Source: an uncultured Eubacteriales bacterium
GTDB lineage: Bacteria > Bacillota > Clostridia > Lachnospirales > Lachnospiraceae
NCBI GenBank assembly: GCA_900545455.1
Contig: UQZF01000074.1
Span: forward strand, 1 to 11,993
Direction: 5' to 3'
DNA: 11,993 nucleotides
Shown one piece after another: positions 1 through 6,139 of this stretch (its first letter is position 1; each line of letters begins with the position of its first letter). The notes beneath the pieces are model-generated. The model saw only the letters and a program-made list of their open reading frames with translations. It made no database searches and had not been told where the DNA came from. A program made the translations under genes and the position numbers.

Positions 1-148
1 TCTTCGTCCTGTCCGACGCGTCATCTGCTATGATAACAAGGCGTGCTTTTCCTGCCTTTATGGCCTTATCCACAGAAAACTCACCACTTGTAACCGCTCC
101 TGCTTTGGTGGCCAGACCTATCATTGAAAGTATTCTATCTTGATTCAA
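1..148 (-). CDS. ylxQ: YlxQ, L7Ae-family RNA-binding protein (partial)
   Basis: The first 49 residues of a small ribosomal-protein L7Ae/L30e-like protein; the 3' part lies outside the window. The visible sequence contains IGLATKAGAV, a GEF segment, KAIKAGKARLVIIADDASD and then TK, which match the start of YlxQ proteins that bind kink-turn-like RNA. I place the start at a TTG (148-146): an AAGGAG lies 10 nt upstream (159-164), and this start keeps the usual 7-8 residues before the IGLA motif. The alternative is an ATG at 124-122, which has no ribosome binding site. The gene overlaps the end of ylxR by 14 bases, so it is probably translationally coupled. Its place after rimP-nusA-ylxR is canonical in Firmicutes, where infB normally follows. 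The exact cellular role of YlxQ is not well defined. Confidence 0.85.
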   Translation of the reverse strand, partial: MNQDRILSMIGLATKAGAVTSGEFSVDKAIKAGKARLVIIADDASDRTK

Positions 149-413
149 ATTTCTCCAACTCCTTTTTCAGTGCTTCATATACATCGGAAGGTATCTGACA
201 CTTAAGTGAGCGTTCCAAGCCCTTCGACTTAATTGCTTTATTAAGGCAGTCCATGCTTGCGCATATATATGCACCTCTTCCGTTCTTCTTTCCGGTAGTG
301 TCAAGAAGAATCTCATTCTCCGGTGTCTTAATCACTCTGAACATGGATTTTTTGTCTTTCATTTCACCACAGCCTAAGCACTGTCTTTGTGGTATTTTTC
401 TGGTAACAGCCAT
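135..413 (-). CDS. ylxR: YlxR/RnpM, DUF448 RNA-binding protein
   Basis: A small basic protein of 92 residues of the YlxR (DUF448) family. Family hallmarks are visible: an N-terminal RKIPQRQCLGCGE segment with a Cys-x2-Cys pair, the GRGAYIC motif in the middle, and a Lys-rich C-terminal helix. In B. subtilis the homologue has been reported as an RNase P modulator (RnpM), so an RNA-binding role is expected. It lies between nusA and ylxQ as in most Firmicutes and is separated from nusA by about 40 bases. Start choice: the frame also has a GTG at 422 and an ATG at 419, but the ATG at 413 gives the usual family N terminus and has a purine-rich AAAGAG 8 nt upstream. The choice among these three starts is only moderately certain; the gene itself is not in doubt. 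Confidence 0.92.
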   Translation of the reverse strand: MAVTRKIPQRQCLGCGEMKDKKSMFRVIKTPENEILLDTTGKKNGRGAYICASMDCLNKAIKSKGLERSLKCQIPSDVYEALKKELEKFESR

Positions 414-451
414 TAACATCACTCTTTCTATATACTTATACTGCCAAATTT

Positions 452-1594
452 CTACTGCTCTTCCGTAGCCGGAGAGTTATCCTCTTCATCGTAGTTATTC
501 TCATCTGAGTAGCCGTCTTCCTCGTATTCCTCATAAGGAGCCGTATAATCCTCTCCTAATTCTTTCATCTGCGACTCACTCTTAATATCAATCTTAAAAC
601 CGGTGAGTTTTGCCGCAAGTCTTGCATTCTGTCCTTCCTTGCCGATTGCCAGCGAAAGCTGGTAATCAGGAACGACAACTCTTGCCGTCTTAGCCTCATC
701 ATCCGCAATTACGGAAACAACCTTCGCAGGACTTAAAGCGTTCTCAATAAGATATGCCGCATTCTCATTCCATGCAACAATATCAATCTTCTCTCCTCCG
801 AGCTCCTCAACCACCGCATTGACTCTGGCTCCGTTGATACCCACGCATGCTCCGACCGGATCAACATCAGGGTTGCTTGACCATACCGCAATCTTTGTTC
901 TTGAGCCTGCTTCTCTTGCCACATTCTTAATCTCAACTGTTCCGTCACGAACCTCTGCAACCTCTGCCTCGAAAAGTCTCTTCACAAGTTCAGGATGTGT
1001 TCTTGATACAAGAATCTTAGGTCCCTTATTGCCGTTCTTTACCTCAAGCACATAGACCTTGACACGGTCATTAGGCTTAAATGTCTCTCCCTTAACCATC
1101 TCTGACTCATTGAGCGTTGCGTCAACCTTGCCGAGATTTATAATAACATTTCTTCCTACATAACGCTGTACAACACCTGTGACAACGTCCTTCTCCTTGC
1201 TGCAGTACTGGTCATAGAGAACATTTCTCTCCTCCTCACGGATTGTCTGGAGAATTACATTCTTGGCAACCTGAATTGCAATACGTCCGAAATCCTTTGA
1301 CTTAACTTCCTGGTTTACAACGTCTCCGATATCATACTTAGCATTGATCATCTTAGCATCTGCAAGACTTATCTGTGAAGCATCATCTGTAACCTCATCG
1401 ACAACCTCCTTCTCGGCGATAACCTTGAAGTCTCCTGTCTCTCTGTTGATTGTGACCTTAAAATTGTCTGACTTACCGAAATGGTTCTTACATGCGGTGA
1501 GAAGAGATGTCTCTATCGCAGATAATAATTTTTCCTTGCTTATCTCCTTCTCCTTCTCAAGTGCGTCAAGTGCTTCAATTAATTCCTTGTTCAT
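452..1594 (-). CDS. nusA: Transcription termination/antitermination factor NusA
   Basis: NusA binds RNA polymerase and nascent RNA, promotes pausing and intrinsic termination, and takes part in antitermination. From this start the protein has 380 residues: an N-terminal polymerase-binding domain (about 1-125), an S1 domain (about 132-196, starting VVTGVVQRYVGRNVIINLG), KH1 (about 200-275, with GACVGINGARVNAV) and KH2 (about 280-345, with the GxxG loop in AIGKEGQNARLA). It ends in a strongly acidic Glu/Asp/Tyr-rich tail of about 35 residues and lacks the extra C-terminal acidic-repeat domains of E. coli NusA, as is normal for Gram-positives. Start: a GGAGG at 1600-1604 lies 5 nt before the ATG at 1594; an in-frame ATG at 1606 would contain that GGAGG within its own codons and is less likely. 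It follows rimP after a 46-base gap. Confidence 0.97.
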   Translation of the reverse strand: MNKELIEALDALEKEKEISKEKLLSAIETSLLTACKNHFGKSDNFKVTINRETGDFKVIAEKEVVDEVTDDASQISLADAKMINAKYDIGDVVNQEVKSKDFGRIAIQVAKNVILQTIREEERNVLYDQYCSKEKDVVTGVVQRYVGRNVIINLGKVDATLNESEMVKGETFKPNDRVKVYVLEVKNGNKGPKILVSRTHPELVKRLFEAEVAEVRDGTVEIKNVAREAGSRTKIAVWSSNPDVDPVGACVGINGARVNAVVEELGGEKIDIVAWNENAAYLIENALSPAKVVSVIADDEAKTARVVVPDYQLSLAIGKEGQNARLAAKLTGFKIDIKSESQMKELGEDYTAPYEEYEEDGYSDENNYDEEDNSPATEEQ

Positions 1595-1640
1595 CATATC
1601 CTCCATTTCCGCTTACATTTCTTCCCGTAAGCTGTATGTT
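1595..1640 (-). promoter_or_regulatory. rimP-nusA spacer with a small hairpin and the nusA RBS
   Basis: Between the rimP stop and the nusA start there is a perfect 6-bp inverted repeat, GCTTAC/GTAAGC (1611-1616 with 1627-1632), around a 10-nt loop. It sits 6 nt upstream of the nusA GGAGG (1600-1604). No T-tract follows, so it is not an intrinsic terminator. It could shape ribosome access to nusA or protect the mRNA, but it is short and may be chance. Confidence 0.3.
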
Positions 1641-2108
1641 TTAAAAATCAAAAGCAAGCCTTATGAGTGCAATGGCTGTTCTCTCGTACACAGCCTCAGT
1701 TCCGTCCTCATGCTCAATTGTAACCGTGCCGTCATCAAAGTCCGTGAGTATTCCTCTGTCCTCTTTGACTTTGTTAACCGCCTTGTAAAGCCTTAACTCT
1801 ACTTCGTTGCCGATGTTTCTCTTGAAATCCTTATCCTTCTTAAGCGGTCTTAAAAGTCCCGGAGAACTCACCTCAAGAATATATGCATCCTCAATAAAAT
1901 CCTCCTTGTCAAGCAAATCAGAAAATGCCCTGCTCACAAGCTCGCAGTCATCAACCGTGATTCCGCCATCTTTATCGATGTATGCACGAAGATACCAGTT
2001 GCTTCCTTCCTTGACATACTCTACATCGACCAGTTCAAAATGGTTAGCCTCAATGATTGGTGTAATCAATGCCTCGGCCTTTGCCTCATATTCCTCTCTT
2101 CTTGCCAT
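1641..2108 (-). CDS. rimP: Ribosome maturation factor RimP
   Basis: RimP is needed for maturation of the 30S ribosomal subunit. The 155-residue protein has the usual family length. The N-terminal domain contains FELVDVEYVKEGSNWYLRAY followed by IDKDGGITVDDCELVSR, then the family signature YILEVSSPGLLRPLKKDKDF, and a small SH3-like C-terminal domain (DRGILTDF, AIALIRLAFDF). I start at the ATG at 2108 (MARREEYE), which has a GGAAAGGA ribosome binding site just upstream; the frame opens 17 codons earlier, but those codons would be encoded by the leader hairpin and are implausible. It is the first gene of the rimP-nusA-ylxR-ylxQ operon and has its own promoter and structured leader. Confidence 0.96.
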   Translation of the reverse strand: MARREEYEAKAEALITPIIEANHFELVDVEYVKEGSNWYLRAYIDKDGGITVDDCELVSRAFSDLLDKEDFIEDAYILEVSSPGLLRPLKKDKDFKRNIGNEVELRLYKAVNKVKEDRGILTDFDDGTVTIEHEDGTEAVYERTAIALIRLAFDF

Positions 2109-2130
2109 AATTTCCTTTCCTGACTCTAAA

Positions 2131-2163
2131 CTAAAACGAAAGAGTGGGTTCTCACCCACTCTT
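2131..2163 (-). terminator. rimP operon leader hairpin, probable attenuator
   Basis: A perfect 10-bp stem, AAGAGTGGGT (reading from 2163 down to 2154) with ACCCACTCTT (2149-2140), closes a GAGA loop that fits the GNRA tetraloop pattern. It is followed by TCGTTTTAG, a broken T-tract. It lies in the transcribed leader, about 25 nt after the predicted start site and about 30 nt before the rimP ATG. In B. subtilis the rimP(ylxS)-nusA operon is reported to be attenuated by a NusA-dependent terminator in its leader; a strong stem with an imperfect U-tract fits that type. It could also stop readthrough from the AraC-type gene upstream, which has no terminator of its own that I can see. Confidence 0.7.
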
Positions 2164-2194
2164 GCCAGTCAACATGTATCATAAATCAAATAGT

Positions 2195-2223
2195 ACTATA
2201 TCACACCGATTTGAATAATGCAA
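2195..2223 (-). promoter_or_regulatory. Promoter of the rimP-nusA operon
   Basis: A sigma-A-like promoter: -35 TTGCAT (plus-strand 2218-2223), a 17-bp spacer, and -10 TATAGT (2195-2200) preceded by TGA, i.e. an extended -10 (TGnTATAGT). Transcription would start near 2188, leaving a leader of about 80 nt with the hairpin at 2140-2163. The promoter lies between the stop of the AraC-type gene (2242) and rimP. Confidence 0.75.
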
Positions 2224-2241
2224 GCACTTTTTATTGAAATT

Positions 2242-3123
2242 TTATCCTCTGTTCCATTGCGCCCACTTCTTGCGGTATTCCTCAGCAGTCATTCCCTCAT
2301 TTTCAATAAAGAGATGTCGAAACAGGTCAGCATTCATAATTCCGGACTCTGACACTATCTCCTTGACAGGCTTTACGGAAAATCTCAAAAGCTCCTTCGC
2401 ACAGGTGAATCTTCTGTTGAGAATATAATCACATAAATCAATTCCGTACTTGTCCTTAAACTGCCTGTTGATTGTAATCTCATCCATATCGTATTCCCTG
2501 CACACACTCTCGAGAAGGTCCTCCTCCTTAAAACGGTCATTCACAGCCTCGCGAATGTTGTTGAGTATATCAGGATTCAGTTTCTTATTTCCCTCGTTGA
2601 TAACCTCCACAAGGATTGTCGTCACAAGTGTTGTGAGAATACTATGACATATATATTCGCTTGTAACGTCCTTCTCATTCTGATTAGCCATTATCTCATC
2701 TATCAATGAACTGTACTTCTTTACGTCAGCCGCCTTAAATACAGGCGAGCCTCCGTTCTTTTCAAGAAATATCCCATAATAATCGGAAAGCAGTGCTCCA
2801 TCCATGTGAACCCACTTGAGTTCCCACTGTGAATCCTCACCGCAGCAGTGTTCATACATTTTCCTGCAGTCAATGAACGCGCAGTCACCTGCCTTTATTT
2901 CATATTGCTTATTCTCGTACATGACTCTGCCATAGCCTGAAACAACGGTAAAAAACAGATATGATTCAAGATTGCTTCTGCTGCTCACATGTGGCTTGAT
3001 ACTCTTCAGTTTGCCGGTTTCCTGAACATATATGAGCTTCTTTCTCGCGAACTCGCTGGGTGTGTGAAGATACCTCTTAGAGCTTGTCATATCGTTAGTG
3101 TCAAATAATGCTTCTTCACTCAT
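2242..3123 (-). CDS. AraC-family transcriptional regulator
   Basis: A 293-residue AraC/XylS-type regulator. The N-terminal half looks like a cupin-type ligand-sensing domain (about 55-110: GYGRVMYEN, YEIKAGDCAFID, QWELKWVHMDG). The C-terminal hundred residues form the double helix-turn-helix: first HTH about 200-225 (LLESVCREYDMDEITINRQF), second about 250-272 (VKPVKEIVSESGIMNADLFR), ending with the family-typical GMTAEEYRKKW. It starts only 3 bases after the stop of the Rmd-like gene; its AGGAGG (3132-3137), 8 nt before the ATG, is encoded by the last Glu codons of that gene, so the two are almost certainly translationally coupled. AraC members of this shape usually answer to sugars or other small molecules; the ligand and targets here are unknown. 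The cluster itself is a possible target. Confidence 0.93.
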   Translation of the reverse strand: MSEEALFDTNDMTSSKRYLHTPSEFARKKLIYVQETGKLKSIKPHVSSRSNLESYLFFTVVSGYGRVMYENKQYEIKAGDCAFIDCRKMYEHCCGEDSQWELKWVHMDGALLSDYYGIFLEKNGGSPVFKAADVKKYSSLIDEIMANQNEKDVTSEYICHSILTTLVTTILVEVINEGNKKLNPDILNNIREAVNDRFKEEDLLESVCREYDMDEITINRQFKDKYGIDLCDYILNRRFTCAKELLRFSVKPVKEIVSESGIMNADLFRHLFIENEGMTAEEYRKKWAQWNRG

Positions 3124-3126
3124 TGT

Positions 3127-4080
3127 CTATTCCTCCTCACGCCAATAATCAAGTATCTCTTTTATCGTCTGTTCCAACGGAATTCTCGGCTCCCAGCCCG
3201 TCTCAGACTTAATCTTGCTTATGTCGGCCTCAATAACGGGAACATCTACAGGTCTTATCTTGTTAGGGTCAACCCTGACCTCAATCTTCTTCGTGGACAT
3301 TCCGATAATCATGTCAAGCATCTTTCTTATCTCAATAGCGTTTCCGCTTCCCACATTGTATGTCTCTCCGGCCCTGCCCTTGAGTGCAAGAAGCCCATAC
3401 GCTCTCACCACATCACGTACATCCGTGAAATCTCTTCTCGCGGCAAGATTCCCGACATACATAACAGGCTCCTTCTTTCCTTTTTCTATATCCGCAACCT
3501 GCTTACAGAAGTCGGACATCACAAATATAGGCGACTGCTTCGGTCCGACATGATTAAATGCCCTGATAAGCATAAGTTCCATGTCATAAGCCTTCGAATA
3601 TATACTTCCGATCATGTTCTGACACACCTTGGTAGCTGCATAGATATTGCCCGGGCGAAGCTTGGTGTCCTCGCTTATCGGTGTCTCGCCCTCAAGGATA
3701 TGTCCGTACTCCTCACCGGAACCTACAAGCAGTACCCTCGGCTTATAGTAGAGCTCTCTCACGGCATCCATGACATTTACACTGCCCTTGATGTTGACAT
3801 CAATCGTAAGTGTAGGATTCTTCCATGCTACACTCACAGAGCTCTGCGCCGCCAGATGAAAAATATAATCCGGCCGCACCGCATAGAGAAGTTCCACTAT
3901 GTCATTCTTATTGAGAATATCGAGCTCGTAAACGCGCTCACCCAAAAATGACAAATCCTCCTGCGCCTGTGTATCAGGCAGCTTGGTAGCATGAACCTCC
4001 ATATCGAATTCATCCTGCAGACACTCAGCAAGGTATCCCCCGACAAAGCCGCCTGCTCCTATAATCAATGCCTTCTTCAT
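3127..4080 (-). CDS. rmd: NAD-dependent epimerase/dehydratase, GDP-6-deoxy-D-mannose reductase (Rmd)-like
   Basis: An extended short-chain dehydrogenase of 317 residues acting on nucleotide sugars in the cytoplasm. Visible: the Rossmann motif GAGGFVG (8-14), DYIFHLAAQSSV (71-82), the catalytic Ser region VGSGEEYG (119-126), the YxxxK pair Y147 and K151 in YAATK, AFNHVGPKQSP, the segment VGNLAARRDFTDVRDVVRAY, and a C terminus with RPVDVPVI and TGWEPRIPLEQTI. These details resemble Rmd enzymes, which reduce GDP-4-keto-6-deoxy-mannose to GDP-D-rhamnose, more than generic epimerases; GDP-mannose 4,6-dehydratase is the nearest alternative. No gmd partner is in the window. Start: the ATG at 4080 has AGAGGA (4091-4096) 10 nt upstream; a TTG at 4089 would sit against that site and is rejected. 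The exact substrate is inference. Confidence 0.85.
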   Translation of the reverse strand: MKKALIIGAGGFVGGYLAECLQDEFDMEVHATKLPDTQAQEDLSFLGERVYELDILNKNDIVELLYAVRPDYIFHLAAQSSVSVAWKNPTLTIDVNIKGSVNVMDAVRELYYKPRVLLVGSGEEYGHILEGETPISEDTKLRPGNIYAATKVCQNMIGSIYSKAYDMELMLIRAFNHVGPKQSPIFVMSDFCKQVADIEKGKKEPVMYVGNLAARRDFTDVRDVVRAYGLLALKGRAGETYNVGSGNAIEIRKMLDMIIGMSTKKIEVRVDPNKIRPVDVPVIEADISKIKSETGWEPRIPLEQTIKEILDYWREEE

Positions 4081-4094
4081 ATCAATCAATTCCT

Positions 4095-4979
4095 CTATTC
4101 AAAATGCTTATGTGTATACAGATGATCCTGACAGAACTCATAATTACCGTTGCACTTAGAACAGTAACGAAATACAAGATTGTCTCCGTCCTTCTCCGTT
4201 CTTCCGCATATTGCACACTTGTGCTTGGTTCCGCCCGCAGGAGATGCCGCCTTCACATTCTTCTTATAAGCATATCTGCGGTGCACTTCCTTAGGTGCAA
4301 ACCGCTTCATATTCCTTGTTCCGAAGTAGAACAGGATAAAATTGAGCACCGACACTATAATGCTGACTCTGGTAGCCCATATAAGCTGTGAAGCATAAGC
4401 CGCACCTGCCGCCCCGTAAGCGGCATACAGATTCTTGTACTGTCCGACGGCTATGAACTCATACGCCATATAGATTGCATCAATGATTGCAAGCCACTTA
4501 ATCTTAATCGGAATAACCATCATAAAGTATACCCGGACATCCGGGAAGCATACCGCAAATGCCAGGAATGATGCCATATTAATATAGTAAGTACTCGGTG
4601 TCATGCTGATTCCCGTAATCCAATACACAATCATCGAACTGACTGTCATAAAAAATATTCCCGAAAAAATATAGCAGTTGTACCTGAAGCTTCCCCAGTA
4701 TCTCTCAAGCGAAGAACCGATAAAATACTGAAACATAAACATAAATAAAATAAAAATGTTAAAACTCTCAGGCACCGTGCAGACCCATGTCACAAGTCTC
4801 CACACCTGTCCCTTCATGACAAGTGCGGGGCTCAGCTCAAGATAGGTGTACACCGCAGGTGCGATAAGCTGCAGCACATATCCGACCGCATACGCGGCAA
4901 GCAGATATACAATGAGGTTCTTAACCGCATATCTTCCGTACTTTTTTTCCATTTTTGCCAAAAAATTATTCACACGCAT
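4095..4979 (-). CDS. Rhomboid-like membrane protein without catalytic dyad, C-terminal zinc ribbon
   Basis: A 294-residue protein with about six hydrophobic segments (about 20-220), a basic linker and a cytoplasmic-looking Cys/His tail. Rhomboid-fold hallmarks remain: KGQVWRLVTW (56-65) and the LERYWGS motif (91-97), equivalent to the loop and TM2 elements of rhomboid proteases. The GxSG segment expected in TM4 is replaced by YYINMASFLAFAVCFPD (131-147), and the late transmembrane region AAYGAAGAAYASQLIW has no histidine, so the Ser/His dyad appears absent: a pseudoprotease by sequence. The tail carries C255-x2-C258, C273-x2-C276, C283, H286, H290 and H292, probably one or two zinc sites. Start: ATG at 4979 with AAGGA 4 nt upstream; an internal ATG (codon 10) has no ribosome binding site. 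Its stop codon lies within the ribosome binding site of the Rmd-like gene. The function is unknown to me. Confidence 0.8.
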   Translation of the reverse strand: MRVNNFLAKMEKKYGRYAVKNLIVYLLAAYAVGYVLQLIAPAVYTYLELSPALVMKGQVWRLVTWVCTVPESFNIFILFMFMFQYFIGSSLERYWGSFRYNCYIFSGIFFMTVSSMIVYWITGISMTPSTYYINMASFLAFAVCFPDVRVYFMMVIPIKIKWLAIIDAIYMAYEFIAVGQYKNLYAAYGAAGAAYASQLIWATRVSIIVSVLNFILFYFGTRNMKRFAPKEVHRRYAYKKNVKAASPAGGTKHKCAICGRTEKDGDNLVFRYCSKCNGNYEFCQDHLYTHKHFE

Positions 4980-5030
4980 TCATTCCTTTTCCAATTATTA
5001 TTCCCCTCAGTATAAAAGCTGATAAACATA

Positions 5031-5975
5031 TTAAAACAAATCCTTTTTCCAAAAGATAATGGAAACAATTAACGACAGCAGAATTGAAAACCCTATTACA
5101 ATAAGGAAACCGAACGGACTGTCCGCAAAAGGCATCCCCGACGTAGCCACATTCATTCCGTAAAAGCTCGCCACCATCGTTGGAATCGAGAGCACAATTG
5201 TCACCGTCGCGAGGAACTTCATGGACTGGTTCAGATTATTGGAGATAATCGACGCAAACGCATCCATGCTTCCGCTTAAAATTCCGCTGTAAATACTTGC
5301 CATCTCAATTGCCTGCTTATTCTCGATAATAACATCCTCAAGCAAATCCTCATCTTCAGGATACTTTTTAATCTTATCGATTCTGAAAAGCTTCTCGAGA
5401 ACAAGCTCATTGCCCTTAAGAGACGTGGTAAAATACACGAGTGACTTCTCAAGCTCCTGTAATTCAAGCAGCTCCTTATTCTTCTGATCCTCACGAAGCT
5501 TCTTCTCGAGCAGTTCGCTCCGCTTATCTATATTACGCAGATAGTTGAGGAACAACGTAGCATTCCTGTAAAGAATCTGCAAAATAAATCTCGTCTTTTT
5601 GTATGTGTAGAACTCCCTTACTCTTCCGTCCATGAAAGCCGTGAGCACAGGAGTATCTTCAAGACAGATAGTTATAATGTGGTTATCCGTAAGGGCGATT
5701 CCGAGAGGTATGGTTCCATACCAGTCCTTGCCGTTTCTCTCCTCAATTACAGGTATATCCACAATTATAAGAGTATAATCATCCTCCACCTGTATACGCG
5801 AACGCTCCTCCTCATCGAGTGCTGCCCGCAAATCTTCAAGCTGAATATTACACTCCTGTGATACCGTCTGAAGTTCATCAGCCGACGGTGATGTCATGGC
5901 AACCCAGCACCCCGCCTCTATCTCATTACTCCGCACCGTTCCGTGATGCTCAGAACTTAAATAAATCTTGTACAT
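5031..5975 (-). CDS. corA: CorA-family divalent metal ion transporter
   Basis: A 314-residue CorA-type magnesium (or related divalent cation) channel, expected as a homopentamer in the cytoplasmic membrane. The long N-terminal cytosolic domain includes an acidic EEERSRIQVEDDY segment and a long charged helix (about 145-225). Two C-terminal transmembrane helices follow (about 254-274 and 288-309), with the family signature YGMN at 272-275 at the end of the first and a short positive tail (WKKDLF). The loop after GMN reads VATSGMPFADSPF rather than the MPEL form of enterobacterial CorA, as in many Firmicute homologues. Start: the ATG at 5975 with AAAGGAG 5 nt upstream; the frame is open 11 codons further but without a ribosome binding site. 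It has a strong promoter and may be co-transcribed with the three genes that follow. Confidence 0.93.
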   Translation of the reverse strand: MYKIYLSSEHHGTVRSNEIEAGCWVAMTSPSADELQTVSQECNIQLEDLRAALDEEERSRIQVEDDYTLIIVDIPVIEERNGKDWYGTIPLGIALTDNHIITICLEDTPVLTAFMDGRVREFYTYKKTRFILQILYRNATLFLNYLRNIDKRSELLEKKLREDQKNKELLELQELEKSLVYFTTSLKGNELVLEKLFRIDKIKKYPEDEDLLEDVIIENKQAIEMASIYSGILSGSMDAFASIISNNLNQSMKFLATVTIVLSIPTMVASFYGMNVATSGMPFADSPFGFLIVIGFSILLSLIVSIIFWKKDLF

Positions 5976-6011
5976 ACGGACTCCTTTAAAATTAGTATGC
6001 AAACACATTTC

Positions 6012-6040
6012 AGTATAATTTTTTTTTATTATTTTGTCAA
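6012..6040 (-). promoter_or_regulatory. corA promoter
   Basis: A near-consensus sigma-A promoter: -35 TTGACA (plus-strand 6035-6040), a 17-bp A-rich spacer, and -10 TATACT (6012-6017). The predicted start near 6005 leaves a short leader of about 30 nt before the corA ATG at 5975, so there is no room for a magnesium riboswitch in it. Confidence 0.85.
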
Positions 6041-6052
6041 TGACGGTTGCTA

Positions 6053-6081
6053 TTGATATTTAAAAAAAATTATACTATAAT
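6053..6081 (+). promoter_or_regulatory. Promoter of the large activase gene
   Basis: -35 TTGATA (6053-6058), a 17-bp AT-rich spacer, and a perfect -10 TATAAT (6076-6081). The start would be near 6088, giving a leader of about 52 nt. The two divergent -35 boxes are 12 bp apart (6041-6052), so polymerases or a regulator bound here would affect both directions. Confidence 0.85.
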
Positions 6082-6105
6082 GTAACATACTTGGGTTTTA
6101 CTGCC

Positions 6106-6129
6106 CTCCTATTTTATATGACAAAGGAG
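6106..6129 (+). promoter_or_regulatory. RBS of the large gene with a facing CTCCT element
   Basis: The ribosome binding site AAAGGAG (6123-6129) lies 10 nt before the ATG at 6140. In the leader, CTCCT (6106-6110) is exactly complementary to AGGAG (6125-6129), with a 14-nt loop. This 5-bp pairing could partly mask the site, but it is short and its stability is doubtful. Confidence 0.35.
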
Positions 6130-6139
6130 ATGTATTCTC

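Noticed and set aside
1344..1796. A 150-codon plus-strand open frame across the rimP/nusA junction
   Set aside because: It lies antisense to nusA and rimP, both certain genes, and its Ser/Leu-rich translation is typical of a shadow frame.
3550..3951. A 133-codon plus-strand open frame within the Rmd-like gene
   Set aside because: It is antisense to a gene with intact Rossmann and YxxxK motifs; no ribosome binding site or family resemblance.
5009..5039. A possible promoter for the rhomboid-like gene: TTGTTT and TATACT on the minus strand
   Set aside because: The spacer is 19 bp and the -35 match is weak; the gene can be read from the corA promoter.
5048..5067. A short inverted repeat, TTTCCA/TGGAAA, near the end of corA
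   Set aside because: It is an A/T-rich 6-bp stem inside the coding sequence with no following T-tract, so it does not qualify as a terminator.
5976..6139. A magnesium riboswitch (M-box or ykoK type) upstream of corA
   Set aside because: The predicted corA leader is only about 30 nt, far too short for these elements.
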